Positions 33,549-44,402 of a stretch of DNA of 64,000 nucleotides are shown here, in pieces. The notes beneath the pieces were generated by a model. That model did no database searches. It worked only from the letters and a program-made list of their open reading frames with translations, and was not told the origin of the DNA. Numbering within the stretch: the stretch's first letter is position 1; every line of letters begins with the position of its first letter. The position numbers were made by a program, and so were the translations under genes. This stretch comes from Artemia franciscana (taxonomy: Eukaryota > Arthropoda > Branchiopoda > Anostraca > Artemiidae): contig NC_088867.1 in the NCBI RefSeq assembly GCF_032884065.1, positions 48,915,317 through 48,979,316 on the forward strand, read 5' to 3'.

Positions 33549-33819
33549 TAATAGATTTCTACGTGAACATATGTCTTAAATATCTTGAATGACGTCACCG
33601 TCAAAGCAAAAATGACGACAACTAATTTCATGACGTCAGTCAACACAGAAACATGGCGTCACCTGATCCACAGACAGACACACAACTTATTTATATATAT
33701 ATATATATCTATCTATCTATATATATAAAAATAAGTTGTCTGTCTGTGGATGTGTGGATGGATGTGTGGATGGATGTGTCAGGTGACGTCACCTGAAAAA
33801 ACTGGATTAGGTGACGTCA

Positions 33820-34920
33820 AAACTGAAAAAACTAAAAAAAGGCAAAAACTACAAAAAAAACTAAAAACTAATAAAAAAAATAAAAAAGCTAAAAAACTAA
33901 AAAAACTATAAAGGTAAAAACCAATAAAAAACTAAAAAAAAAACTGAAAAAACTAAAAAAAGGCAAAAACTACAAAAAAAAACTAAAAACTAATAAAAAA
34001 AGTAAAAAAGCTAAAAAACTAAAAAAACTAAAAAAACTAAAAAAAGGTAAAAAACTAAAAAAAATAAAAAATAAAAAAAAACTAAAAAAAAGGAAAAAAC
34101 TGAAAAATAAGCTAAAATAAAGGTAAAAACCAATAAAAAACTAAAAAAAAAAAGGAAAAAACTAATAAATGACGACACTCAAAGAGAAAGCGACCAGGAC
34201 AAAAAACTAAAAAAAAAGGCAAAAACTACAAAAAAACTAAAAACTAATAAAAAAAATAAAAAAGCTAAAAAACTAAAAAAACTAAAAAAAGGTAAAAAAC
34301 TAAAAAAACTAAAAACTAAAAAAAAACTAAAAAAGGTAAAAACTAAAAGAACTAAAAAAGAAAAAAATAAATGACGACACTCAAAGAGAAAGCGACCAGG
34401 ACAAAAGGAATGTTCGATTAGCAATCAACAAAGCACCGGGACACAGGGAGTATAAATGACGACCAGGACACAAGTAAAAAAAAAAATTAACAAAACTAAA
34501 AAGAAGGTAAAAACTACAAAAAAACTAAAAAGAAAAAAAAACTAAAAACTAATAAAAAAACTAAAAAATCTAAAAATCTAAATAAACTAAAAAAGAAAAA
34601 AAAAGGAAAAAAATAAAGGAGAAAAACAAAACTAAAAAACGAATGTATATACAGACCGGTACACCGGGATACAAATGACGACCGGGACACAGGGAATATA
34701 AATAACGACCGGGACACAGGGACACAACTACAACGGGGACACCGGGGGAAACAGGGGGATATAAATGACGACCGGGACAAAAAAAACTAAAAAGAAATAA
34801 AAACTAAAAACTAATAAAAAAAACTAAAAAATCTAAAAATCTAAATAAGCTAAAAAAGAAAAAAAAAGGAAAAAAATAAAGGAGAAAAACAAAACTAAAA
34901 AACGAATGTATATACAGACC
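33820..34920 (+). repeat. A-rich minisatellite inside Helitron
   Basis: Variable units of the type 'aaaaactaaaaa' alternate with 'aaatgacgacactcaaagag' and 'gacgaccgggacacaggg' segments. A larger segment (about 34,500-34,690) recurs at about 34,785-34,975. Frames on either strand here are artefacts. Confidence 0.9.
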
Positions 34921-35219
34921 GGGACACCGGGATACAAATGATGACCGGGACCCGGGACACAGGGAATATAAATGACGACCGGGACACAGGGACACAACTA
35001 CAACGGGGACACCGGGGGAAACAGGGGGATAACCTGACAATCTATTTATATGCAAAGACAATGGGACAGCAAAGAATGTTGTATATTCGCAAGTTTTACG
35101 TAGTTAAAACCATATATATATATATATATCTATATTCACAGGTGGGACATAGGGACACAACTACAATGGCGCGTAACTATTATGGCGCGTAACGACTTAC
35201 GCGCGCGGGGGGGCTTGGG

Positions 35220-35283
35220 GGGGGCGCGAAGCGCCCCCACCAACTAGGTGTTGGGGTGGCGCGAAGCGCCACCCCAACAGCTA

Positions 35284-35284
<1 letters not shown>
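35220..35284 (+). other. Twin Helitron 3' termini
   Basis: An inner end has a stem of eight (35,220-35,227 with 35,231-35,238, loop GAA), five bases, and CTAG at 35,244-35,247. The outer end has a stem of 12 (35,251-35,262 with 35,266-35,277, loop GAA), three bases, and CTAG at 35,281-35,284. The two CTAGs are 37 bases apart, and only the outer one is followed by the host T. Confidence 0.85.

Positions 35285-35371
<87 letters not shown>
35285..35371. repeat. (TA)n microsatellite, block A
   Basis: A TA run of about 87 bases between the Helitron and the LINE 5' region. It is the right part of the tract that the Helitron entered. Confidence 0.97.
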
Positions 35372-35374
<3 letters not shown>

Positions 35375-35871
35375 TCTTCATTCAGAGTTCGTTCAGTAAA
35401 CACCTCTTTTTGGATATTAACCTTTCAATTGAGTAAGGCTTCAACCTGTGTGATTTCCCTAGAGACATTATTTATCCGATTGTTTAGATTTATTTGCCAT
35501 TGACATTTTTACTACGTGAATTTGAAATCGATACTTAAATATCATATACCTTGGGACTTTGAACTTGATAAGTACCTACAGTGAATTTCTGACCTACAAT
35601 AACTATCAAGATTTTGACGTCAGAACCGGTTTAACGGACTACGCTTTTGGATTGTCTATGGGACTCGTAAGATGGGTGAGAAACTGATATTAAATGCAGT
35701 ATTGAACTTCATTAGCAGAGCGCTTAACGATGGCATTAAAATGGAATCAAATCAGCGGTAGGCTACTACGACCAGGAGACAATTATACTAGCTAAACGAA
35801 TTCTCCATACAGAACTTAATGAGCCTAATAGAGTAGTAATCCATGCCAAAGATGAGGACAATATTCTCGAA

Positions 35872-36609
35872 ATGTCGAAAACCTTAGTAAACGCCGCGAA
35901 GCAAAAAGTGAACATTCCTAAATTTGTGATATTCAGCCCCTGTGAAGTTCCCGCAATAGGCGATGCCGTTAGCGCCACAGCTATTTCTAAAATAAACGAA
36001 ATGTCTAGGAAGTTGGACGGTGCTCTAGCAACGCTAACCCACCCTCAAATGAGCCTGCCTAAGCCCTCTCAGCAATCCTTAAATTGTGCACCCCCCTCAA
36101 AGCTGTCATACGCTGTTATGGTGAAAAACCCACCAACTGACCTTAAAGGCCCAAACGAACGCAAGGTTTTCTTGGACTCCATGTACCTGAACTCTGTGGA
36201 AGACATTACGGAATTAAAGTGCACCAAAAACGAGTGGAAACTTGTCGTTCGAACTAAGACAGCAGCCACGAAAATAGTTGAAACTATGAAAACATCAAGC
36301 CCAAGTCTAAATGCCTCATTAAAAGAATCTGCTTATATCGGCGTGGTCAAGCGCCTGCCGGAGGATATCAATCACTCGAACCTCGAAGAATTAATACCAA
36401 AATATACGAAGGTAAACCAGTGTGGAAAGTCGAGAACATATAAAGTATATTTTCAGACGCGGAGTGATCTTGAAGTTTTCCTTGAAAACTCGGTTAGAAG
36501 TGGCTACAAACGATTACAAGCCCAAGAATTTGTCTTCCTTCCGCGCCGTTGTTTCCATCAACATTTACAGTTACAGTTGGAAGCTAGGCCATCTAGCTTC
36601 CAACTGTAA
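35872..36609 (+). pseudogene. LINE ORF1 (block A), broken by fold-back
   Basis: A frame of 245 residues for an RNA-binding ORF1 protein. It is identical for the most part to the block B copy, but it diverges after FLPRRCF, where the B copy enters the zinc knuckle (CFNCHRIGHLASNC). Here a local fold-back insertion replaces about 14 bases and puts the rest out of frame. The downstream knuckle (CSKCGSHEHISTREAPC) survives in another frame at 36,620-36,700. The protein in intact LINEs coats element RNA. Confidence 0.85.
36571..36609. repeat. 16-bp perfect inverted repeat in LINE ORF1
   Basis: The arms 36,571-36,586 ('ttacagttggaagcta') and 36,594-36,609 are exact complements around 'ggccatc'. 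'tccatcaacat' is also present as a direct repeat on both sides. Block B has 'caactgccacaggata' here instead. This is the mark of a template-switch event. Confidence 0.93.
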
Positions 36610-36760
36610 AAATCCATCAACATGTTCAAAATGTGGTTCGCATGAGCACATTTCCACGCGCGAAGCTCCCTGCTCAAAACTCCCTTTTTGTAGAGTGTAA
36701 AGTGCCGGGTCATACCTGCTACAGTATTAGTTGTCCCGAAAACAGGCAACTACAGAAATC

Positions 36761-37723
36761 ATGAGCAAGTGCTATAGCTTCATTTCATGGAACATCAATG
36801 GCTCGTTCATTGAGAAGCTCCCGATCCTTAGTGATTTAAGTGTCGAACATGATGTAGTGTGCATTCAAGAGCACTTTATTACCGTGCAAAGTGAAAACCT
36901 GCTAGAACTGAATCATACCACCAAGGCCTACAAAGTCCCAGCTAAACAGAGCGGCAGCCGAGGAAGACCTTCAGGAGGCCTAGCTACGTTTGTTCGGTCA
37001 TGTGTTCTGTCCAGTCTATTCGAAAAGTCTGACAATCTTCTCGCAGTACGAATTGAAAGTTGTGTATTTATTAACGTGTATTTGGCAACAGATTATAAAG
37101 ATGAGCATTCAGAACGTCTTTTTGCCCTTTCTTGTGAGAAACTAAATTCATGTATATCTAAAATTAAGCGCCAGGGTTTTTCTTGTGTAGTAATTGGAGA
37201 TTTCAACTGCAACTTTTCTGAGATTTCTTCTCTACAATCATCTCGTACCTCTTTGATTAAGAATCTTTTTGGTGATTACCTTGCTGTGGTAGGAAAAGAT
37301 AGGGATTTTACATATATTCACAGCTCCTCTAGTGTGTCAAATCTAGACCATGTTGCCATTTCTCATAATTTAACTGTTCAAAATGTTAGTGTAGTAACGG
37401 ACAATCAAATTTCTGATCACCTTCCTGTCTCGTCTTCTGTACATATTGTCTCTTCAAATGGTCACCAAACCCGCCAGGAAACTCAACAGCCTAAATTTCG
37501 TCTTGATTGGCTTAAGGCTCATAAGCAACTATTTGCTCTGGCGACAGAAGAAATTTTTAATAAAATCCGTATTCCCTTTAATCTCCTCCAAAAACCAAAA
37601 GATCTCTCTAAAGAAGAAGTCCGAATTTGTCTCAATATTTATTGTATTGAAATTTGTCATGCTCTCCTTCATGCTGAGAGGTTGGCAGTACCTAAAGTAA
37701 AAGTTCGTAAAGGGATGGTGTAA
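36761..37723 (+). CDS. LINE ORF2 N-terminal endonuclease (block A)
   Basis: An APE-type (EEP fold) endonuclease that in LINEs nicks target DNA to prime reverse transcription. Counting from the upstream ATG at 36,731, motifs are FISWNING (N21), CIQEHF (E47), VVIGDFNCN (D157 and N159), SNLDHVAIS (D206) and ISDHLPV (D229 and H230). The ATG at 36,761 (MSKCYSF) is the more natural start, just before the first strand of the fold. After the endonuclease come KFRLDWLKAHKQLFALATEE and other linker sequence. A stop at 37,721 closes the frame, and the family sequence goes on in another frame. All endonuclease residues look intact. Confidence 0.92.
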   Translation: MSKCYSFISWNINGSFIEKLPILSDLSVEHDVVCIQEHFITVQSENLLELNHTTKAYKVPAKQSGSRGRPSGGLATFVRSCVLSSLFEKSDNLLAVRIESCVFINVYLATDYKDEHSERLFALSCEKLNSCISKIKRQGFSCVVIGDFNCNFSEISSLQSSRTSLIKNLFGDYLAVVGKDRDFTYIHSSSSVSNLDHVAISHNLTVQNVSVVTDNQISDHLPVSSSVHIVSSNGHQTRQETQQPKFRLDWLKAHKQLFALATEEIFNKIRIPFNLLQKPKDLSKEEVRICLNIYCIEICHALLHAERLAVPKVKVRKGMV

Positions 37724-38199
37724 AAATGGCCCGAGAATCATTCGCTGGTAGCCACTTGTCATAGAGCAAAATTCTGGTTTTCGGTATGGAAAGATTGTGG
37801 GTGCCCAAGATCTGGTACCATTAATAGCATCAGACTGACTACAAAGCGTATATTCTCGAAGGCGCTCTCCCTCCACCGCAAATCTCTCGTTGATAGCTAT
37901 TCCGCCCGTGCAAAACAGGATCGAAATTTTCTTTTCAAGTCTGTATCTTTGGCAAAGCCTACCCCTCTGTTGTTGCCGTCTGAAATCCCCGGACGGACGG
38001 CCCTGGACGGTTAACCAAAAAGCACAAATTTTGGTACCAGTATCAAAACGGAAATCAGTAAAGTAACAAAAAAGGTAAGTATTTTTTTTTTGCTATCAGC
38101 TTTGGTAACCATGTCCAGTTAATAAACGACCACTTTTCATTAATAGACATGTACAAAAAAATTCGAAAACTTATGGATTTAGCTGGATGAGTTATGCTA

Positions 38200-40110
38200 G
38201 ACTAAGCTTAAACAAAAGGTATCAAAGAAACAAGAGCTAAGAGCTCATATGGCACTTGTGATAAGGCAAGAAGAGCTAAGAGCCAAGAGATCATATGATA
38301 TGAGCTCCAACAAAATTCTGTGAATCAATAGATTGATTTAAAAGGAAAATAAAAGGCTTAATGCCAGTCAGGATTTAAAATAAGAGCTCTGAGTCAGGAC
38401 GTCCTTCTAAATATCAAAATTCATCAAGATCCGATCACCCACTTGTAAGTTATAAATACCTAATTTTTTCTAATTTTTCCTCTCCCTTTTGCCCCCCAGT
38501 TGGTCGATTCTGGGAAAACGACTTTATCAAGTCAATTTGTGAAGACCCCTGACATGCCTACCGATTTTCATCGTCCTAGCACGTCCAGAAACACCTGACT
38601 CGCCAAATCACTGAACCCCTGCCCCCAAGTCCTCCAAAGAGAGCGAATCCAGTATGGTTTGGTCAATCACATATCAAGGACATTTGCTATTTCTATCCAC
38701 CAAGCTTCATCCCGATTCCTCCACTCCAAGTGTTTTCCAAGATTTCCCTCACCAACTCCCCCCAATGTCAAAGATCTGGTCGGGATTTGAAATAAGAGCT
38801 CTAAGAAATGAATTCCTTCTAAATATCAAATTTCATTAATATCCGATCACCTATTTGTAAGATAAAAATACCCCAATTTTCAGGTTTTCCAAGAATTCCA
38901 GTTTCCCCTTCCAACTCCCCCAAATGTCACAGGATCTGGTCGGAATTCAAAATTAGAGCTTTAAAGCACAAGATCCTTTTAAATATTAAATTTCATTAAG
39001 ATCTGGTCACCCTTTCATAAGTTACAAATACCTCAATTTTCAAAATTACCCCCCTCCTCAACTCCACCAGAGAGCAGATCCGGTCTGGTTATGTCGGTCA
39101 TGTATCTTAGACAGGTTTTTATTTTTCCCACCAAGTTTCATTCTGATCCCTCCAGTCTAAGTATTTTCGAAGTTTTAGGTTTCCCCCTCCCAACTCCCCC
39201 CATATGTAACCAGATCCAGTCAGGATTTAAAGTAATAGCTCTGAGACACGATATCCTTCTAAATATCAAATTTCATTACGATCCGATCACCTGTTTGTAA
39301 GTTAAAAATACCTCAATTTTTCTGATTTTTTAGAATCACCCCCCCCCCCCAAACTATCACAAAGAGAGCAGATCTGTTCCGGTTATTTCAGTCATGTATC
39401 TAGAACTTGTGCTTCTTTTCCAAACCAAGTTTCATCCCAAGCCCTCCACTCTAAGAGTTTTCCAAGTTTTAGGTTTTCCCCTCCCCAATGTCACCAGATC
39501 TGGTAGGGATTTAAAGGAAGAACTCTGAGAAGCGATATCCTTCTAAATATCAAATTTCATTGAGATCCGATTACCCGTTCGTAAGTTATAAATACCGCAT
39601 TAATTCTAATTTTTCAGAATTACCCCCCCCCCTTAACTACCCCAAAGAGAGCAGACCCGTTCCGATTATGTCAATCATGTATCTAGGACTTGTGCTTATT
39701 TTCCCTACTAAGTTTCATCCCAATCCCTCCACTCTACGTGTTTTCCAAGATTTTAGGTTTCCCCCTCCCTGAATGTCACCAGATCCAGTAGGGATTTAAA
39801 ATGACAGCTCTGAGACACAATATTCTTCCAAACATCAAATTTCATTAAGATCTGATCAACTGTTCGTAAGTTTAAAATACTTCAATTTTTTTTTAATTAA
39901 CAGACCCCTCACTCCTCCCCCCCCCCCCCAGATGGTCAACTCAGGAAAAAGACTGTTTCTAAGTTAATCTGGTTCAGTCCCTTATACACCTGCCAAATTT
40001 CGTTGTCCTAGCTTACCTGGAAGTGCCTAAAGTAGCAAAACCAGGACCAACAGACCAACAGAATTTGCAATTGCTATATGTCACTTGGTTAATACCAAGT
40101 GCCATAAATA
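38200..40110 (+). repeat. ~285-bp tandem array (block A)
   Basis: The phrase 'ccttctaaatatcaaatttc' recurs near 38,402, 38,813, 38,970, 39,251, 39,539 and 39,823. The last three steps are about 281-288 bases, with one short and one long unit earlier. Units also share 'gttacaaatacctcaatttt', C-rich 'cccccctcctcaactcc' and 'agagagcagatccg'. The array ends with a hairpin-like 'cacttggttaataccaagtg' near 40,083. It directly follows the truncated LINE and may be its ancient 3' partner or a separate element. No coding. Confidence 0.82.
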
Positions 40111-40437
40111 AAAATTTTATTAAAAAAAATAAAAAACAAAAAATTTCATTAAAAAAAGAAAAAAATATAAAGCTTGTTAACGACTTAATTTAACTATGGA
40201 ACCGTTTAGAGAAGACAATCTCCATTAATTTCCTGTTGGATATGTTCGGTGCACAAAATGCAAGGATGCAAAGTCAATCAAGCAGTTATCTATCTGGGTA
40301 AGGAACTTTTTGCAAAAGGTCAAGCATATGTCTTATTGAACAGATTTTGATCCTTAGAAGGATTTTGAATTAAAGAACTGCAATAAAAACGATTATAAAG
40401 ACGTTTTTATTATGTCCTTGTAGGAAGGTATCTTTCT

Positions 40438-40880
40438 TGTATGCTTGTTGAAGTTTAATTATTCCCTGTCCTTTTAAAAATTGCAATCTATTCAAAACAA
40501 TGCCATATCAACTTGAGCTTCTAATTTCCTCCATTTATATGTATGGTTTAGAAAATTTATATATAAAGTAAGAATAAATAATTAAAAAATAATAATCCTA
40601 AAATAGTTAATTGATATATAAAATAGTAGACAAAATAATTAAACTTAAACAAAGGAAAATGCTTGTCAAAGTTCAATTATTCCCCATCCTTTTAAAAATC
40701 GCAATCTATTCAAAACAATGCCATATTTCAACTTGAGCTTCTAATTTCCTCCATTTATATGTATGGTTTAGAAAATTTATATATAAAGTAAGAATAAATA
40801 ATTAAAAAATAATAATCCTAAAATAGTTAATTGATATATGAAAGAGTAGACAAAATAATTAAACTTAAACAAAGGAAAAT
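40438..40880 (+). repeat. 220-bp tandem duplication (block A)
   Basis: Two nearly identical units, 40,438-40,659 and 40,660-40,880, run from 'gcttgtt.aagtt.aattat' to 'taaacttaaacaaaggaaa'. Block B has the same pair (about 53,373-53,814), so the duplication predates the split of A and B. Confidence 0.9.
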
Positions 40881-41344
40881 TGGGAATTACAGAATAAACC
40901 AAAGTACTTTATACTGCACTTACATTAAACTAGCAACAAAGCCAGTTAGAAGATGGGCAAAAAAGAAATATAAATAAAAAAAATGTACCCCACATTCTTC
41001 ATGACGGCTGGAGTTTCCCTCCTCCCAACAAAAATTTTGGAGTCATCTTGCCCTACCCCAAAAAAAACTCCTCTTAAAAAAAAAAAACTCAGTTTGATTC
41101 CTCTGCCTTTAGACAAAATAAGGTAGGGTTTCAAGGACATATATAGGAGGGGGGAGGGGTTGAACCCCCATCCCCCCTAAAATGTTTGTCTGAATAAATA
41201 AAAACATAACAAAAATACATCAAAATAATTTCTTATGCTGTTTTTTAGTTTTCTTGTACCCCCACCCCCCAAACAGAAATTTTCATTTTTATAGTCTCAG
41301 AGGAACACTATCCCCTTCTCCAGTCGAATTATTTATCCATCTGC
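40881..41344. other. No recognisable gene
   Basis: AT-rich sequence with G- and C-runs. There is no supported exon. Confidence 0.4.
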
Positions 41345-41885
41345 ACCTGTCAAATTGAGAAGCGCAAAGTTTATTAATTTAAATTTTTGTGAGAAATGAT
41401 GGCCACTTTACTGCCTATTTTCATCTAATTAAAGCTCCGCATTATACAACATATCACCTCCTCTGTTCATCTTAAAACATTAAAATAAAGGCCAAACTCT
41501 TTTATACTTTAGACCATTTCCTCTACCCTACAACGCATAATTGTTGAGGTTCCCTTTATTTTGTGGGCATTTTTTTGTTTGCAAGTTTATCTAAGCAACC
41601 TATTATGCCCTCCCCCAAAGAAAATCCTGGATCCACTATTTTCTCTATGAAAATCCAATTTAAAATAACAAATTTCAAGACATTAAAATGTCTAATAACC
41701 AGACAAAGAGCCTGAGTCATAGATATCAGCAAAGAAAATCTAAACAGATTTTTCGGAAGTGACTCAGAAAAAGCAAGTCTCTGACTGAGATCGGGTGCTT
41801 GAGAGACCGAATTTTGGGCATGTTGCAATCCAATCAAAGATTCTGCCTGAGATTATGTCTGTGACCGACTACTGGATGGTTTACC
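41345..41885. repeat. Dispersed repeat, copy 2 (block A)
   Basis: Homologous to 4,855-5,395 in the same orientation, with scattered substitutions and a shorter C-run (near 41,608). Confidence 0.8.
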
Positions 41886-42337
41886 CTATAATAAAACAAT
41901 AAGTTTGGAAGTTTGATGCCAATGATTTAACCCCTTTTAGGGACCAAAAAACTGAAGAGAAATTTATTATTTTCAAAGATATATAAAGTGCTTAAAATAA
42001 AATGTAAACTAAACAGCCAAATTTGTAAATAACAAAAAAAGCATGAAGCAGTAACCTATACTCTTTATTTTAAAATAAGAAATATAGACTATCCCATATT
42101 TACCAAAAAGCCCTCTGTTTTACTTGATCGAGAACAATGAATTTGGATTCAGTACGCAATGCAGGGTATATATTTGCACATTAGTCGGGTGGAGTCTGAG
42201 CTCTGTTAATATAGGCTAATCATACACACCAAAGGCCTCCAGCTTTTGTTAGCCTAGTTTTCCATTAAAACAAGTCGACTATACATCTATAGGAGGTACA
42301 AAGAGCTTTATACTTACAGTTTTATTTATTTTACTAG

Positions 42338-42494
42338 TTCTCAGCCAGCCAAAGGGCTGGCTGAAACGGCAGCCCAAATGCTAAGACAAAATGTCGGAAA
42401 GTTTGATGATGGTGATGGAGGGAATATGACACCAGAGTTGCAACGTTTTCTGTCTACGAATATGTTCCCTGAGTATCGTAAATGTCACACTTAA
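42338..42494 (+). CDS. Candidate terminal exon (block A)
   Basis: After an acceptor ('ttatttattttactag', AG at 42,336-42,337), a frame of 51 codons reads SQPAKGLAETAAQMLRQNVG, KFDDGDGGNMTPELQRF, LSTNMFPEYRKCHT and then TAA. Its composition is unlike the surrounding AT-rich DNA, and the block B copy is also open. Between A and B there are three differences (one silent, M to V, and T to P). It looks like the C-terminal exon of a soluble host protein, but I do not recognise it and see no partner exon. An old repeat-derived frame is the alternative. Confidence 0.4.
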
Positions 42495-42741
42495 GCCCTG
42501 TCTTAATTGATGTGTCGGCTTGCCTTTAATTGGTAGATTAAATAAGCCGTGGCTTTTTGACTTAAATATAAAGAATTGTCAATTTATTCATATCAGCAAA
42601 ATGAATCCTTGTCAATTCTATTTTCTTTGAAGCAATCAAATCCTCTTTGTAAATAACGAGTGAGATTTTTTATTTCCTGTGAACTAAATTTCAGCACCCA
42701 TGCTAAGAAATCTGTGGCTAGATAAGTATAACCTTTCCAAT

Positions 42742-44402
42742 CAAACAGTTCGTGGTAACGAACTGTAGTAAGGAGCGACCCGGCTCAATAGTAACCAAAA
42801 CTCTAAAAAACGGAATTTTGATACCAATACCTACATCAAAAGAATCACATTTTAATGCTGATTTTAAATATATAAGTTTCATCAAGTTTAGTTTTACCCA
42901 TCAAAAGTTACGAGCCTGAGAAAATTTGCGTTATTTTAGAAAATAGGGGGAAACGCCCCCTAAAAGTCATAGAATCTTAACGAAAATCACACCATCAGAT
43001 TCAGGGTATCAGAGAACCCTACTGTAGAAGTTTCAAGCTCTACAAAATGTGGAATTTTGTATTTTTTGCCAGAAGGCAGATCACGGATGCGTGTTTATTT
43101 GTTTTTTTGTTTTTTTTTTTCTTTTTTCCAGGGGTGATCGTATCGACCCAGTTGTCCTAGAATGTTGCAAGAGGGCTCATTCTAACGGAAATGAAAAGTT
43201 ATAGTGCCCTTTTTAAGTGACCAAAAAAATAGGAGGGCACCTAGGCCCCCTCCCACACTAATTATTTTACCAAAGTCAACGGATCAAAATTCTTATTCAA
43301 CGTAGTCGAAAAACCTTATAACTATGTCTTTAGGGACGACTTAGTCCCCCACAGTCCCCATGGGAGGGGCAACAAGTTACAAACTTTGACCAATGCTTAC
43401 ATATAGCAATGGTTATTGGGAAGTGTACAGGCGTTTTCAGGAGGATTTTTTTGGTTGGGGGAGGGGTTGAGAAGAGGGGGATATGCTGGGGGAACTTTTC
43501 ATCGATAATTTGTCATGGGGGATGAAAATCTCCATGAAGTGAGCGCAGGATTTACTAGCATTATTTAAAAAAACAATGAAAAAATAAATATGAAAAATTA
43601 CTTTCAGCTGGAAGTAAGGAACAGCATTAAAACTTAAAACAAACAGAAATTATTACCCATTTGAGGGGCTCACCTCCTCCTAATACCTCGCTCTTTACGT
43701 TAAAGTATTTTTAGTAATTTCAACTATTTATTCTACGGCTTTTGTGATTCTGGGGTCATTCTTAATGAATTGGGACAAAATTTAAGCTTTAGTGTAAAGA
43801 GCGAGGATCTGACAAGGGGGTGAACCCCCTCATATATGTAATAAAAATATGAGAATACAAAAGTTCTTTACGTAAGCTAATTTATAAGTTACGTAAATCT
43901 CTTACTAATAAAAATATTCGTAAAAAATTAAAAGTTCTAGTTGCCTTTTTAATTAACCAAAAATCGGAGGGCAACTAGGCTTCCTCCCTCGCTCTTTTTT
44001 TCTCAAAATCATTCGATCAAAATTATGAGAAAGCCATTTAGCCAAAAAAAAAAATGCAAATTTCGTTTTAATTATTCCTCTGCGGAGAGCCAAAATCAAA
44101 ACATGCATTGATTCAAAAACGTTCAGAAATTAAATAAAAAAAAACAAGTTTTTTTAACTGAAAGTAAGGAGCGACATTAAAACTTAAAACGAACAAAAAT
44201 TACTTCGTATATGAAAGAGGCTGCTTCCTCATCAACGCCCCGCTCTTTACGCTAAAGTTTTTTACTGTTTTAAAAAGAAGAATTGATAGACAGAGTCAAA
44301 CTTTAGCGTAAAGAGCGGGGCGTTGATGAGGAAGCAGCCTCTTTCATATACGAAGTAATTTCAGTTCGTATTAAGTTTTAATGTCGCTCCTTACTTTCAG
44401 TT
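42742..44402 (+). mobile_element. Modular hairpin repeat, full copy (block A)
   Basis: The terminal hairpin is at 42,745-42,766 (nine base pairs, acagttcgt/acgaactgt, loop ggta), followed by 'agtaaggagcgacccggc'. Body 1 runs to 43,600. The first fold-back unit is at 43,604-43,850, body 2 at 43,850-44,155, and the second fold-back unit at 44,156-44,402, with arms of about 105 bases (44,156-44,260 and 44,298-44,402). This is the best-preserved example for defining the family. Confidence 0.75.

Larger units (their letters stand above)
28100..33707 (-). mobile_element. Autonomous-type Helitron (RepHel), decayed
   Basis: A rolling-circle transposon on the minus strand. The 5' side abuts a (TA)n tract at about 33,690-33,707. 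The 3' end has a GC-rich hairpin ('ggcgcgaagcgcc', about 28,108-28,124) followed by CTAG at 28,100-28,103. Coding order is a charged repeat region, a zinc-binding segment, a HUH Rep and a PIF1-like helicase, the usual RepHel order. The reading frame is broken at about six places, so it is not active. The base after CTAG is G rather than the expected host T; see findings. It shares both ends with the plus-strand element at 33,708-35,284. Confidence 0.93.
33708..35284 (+). mobile_element. Non-autonomous Helitron in (TA)n
   Basis: It begins with TC at 33,708, preceded by host A, and continues 'ataagttgtctgtctgtgg', the same 5' end as the autonomous element. It ends with a 12-bp perfect hairpin (35,251-35,277, loop GAA), three bases, CTAG (35,281-35,284) and host T. 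About 200 bases before the end also match the autonomous element (35,030-35,250 against 28,103-28,480). The centre is an A-rich minisatellite with no genes. The element is absent from the equivalent place in block B (48,198-48,323), where the (TA)n tract is continuous. Confidence 0.9.
35372..37990 (+). mobile_element. LINE (block A), 5' part without RT
   Basis: A non-LTR retrotransposon remnant. It has a 5' region from 'cagtcttcattcagag', an ORF1 with CCHC zinc knuckles, and the start of ORF2 (endonuclease plus linker). The first 30 or so ORF1 residues (MGEKLILNAVLNFISRALND, from ATG at about 35,673) are one frame away from the rest. After 37,723 the linker continues in another frame (FWFSVWKDCGCPRSG, INSIRLTTKRIFSKAL). 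It stops near 37,985, so the RT is missing. Confidence 0.88.

Noticed and set aside
34179-35061. Several phenylalanine-rich minus-strand frames
   Set aside because: They are translations of the A-rich minisatellite in the non-autonomous Helitron.
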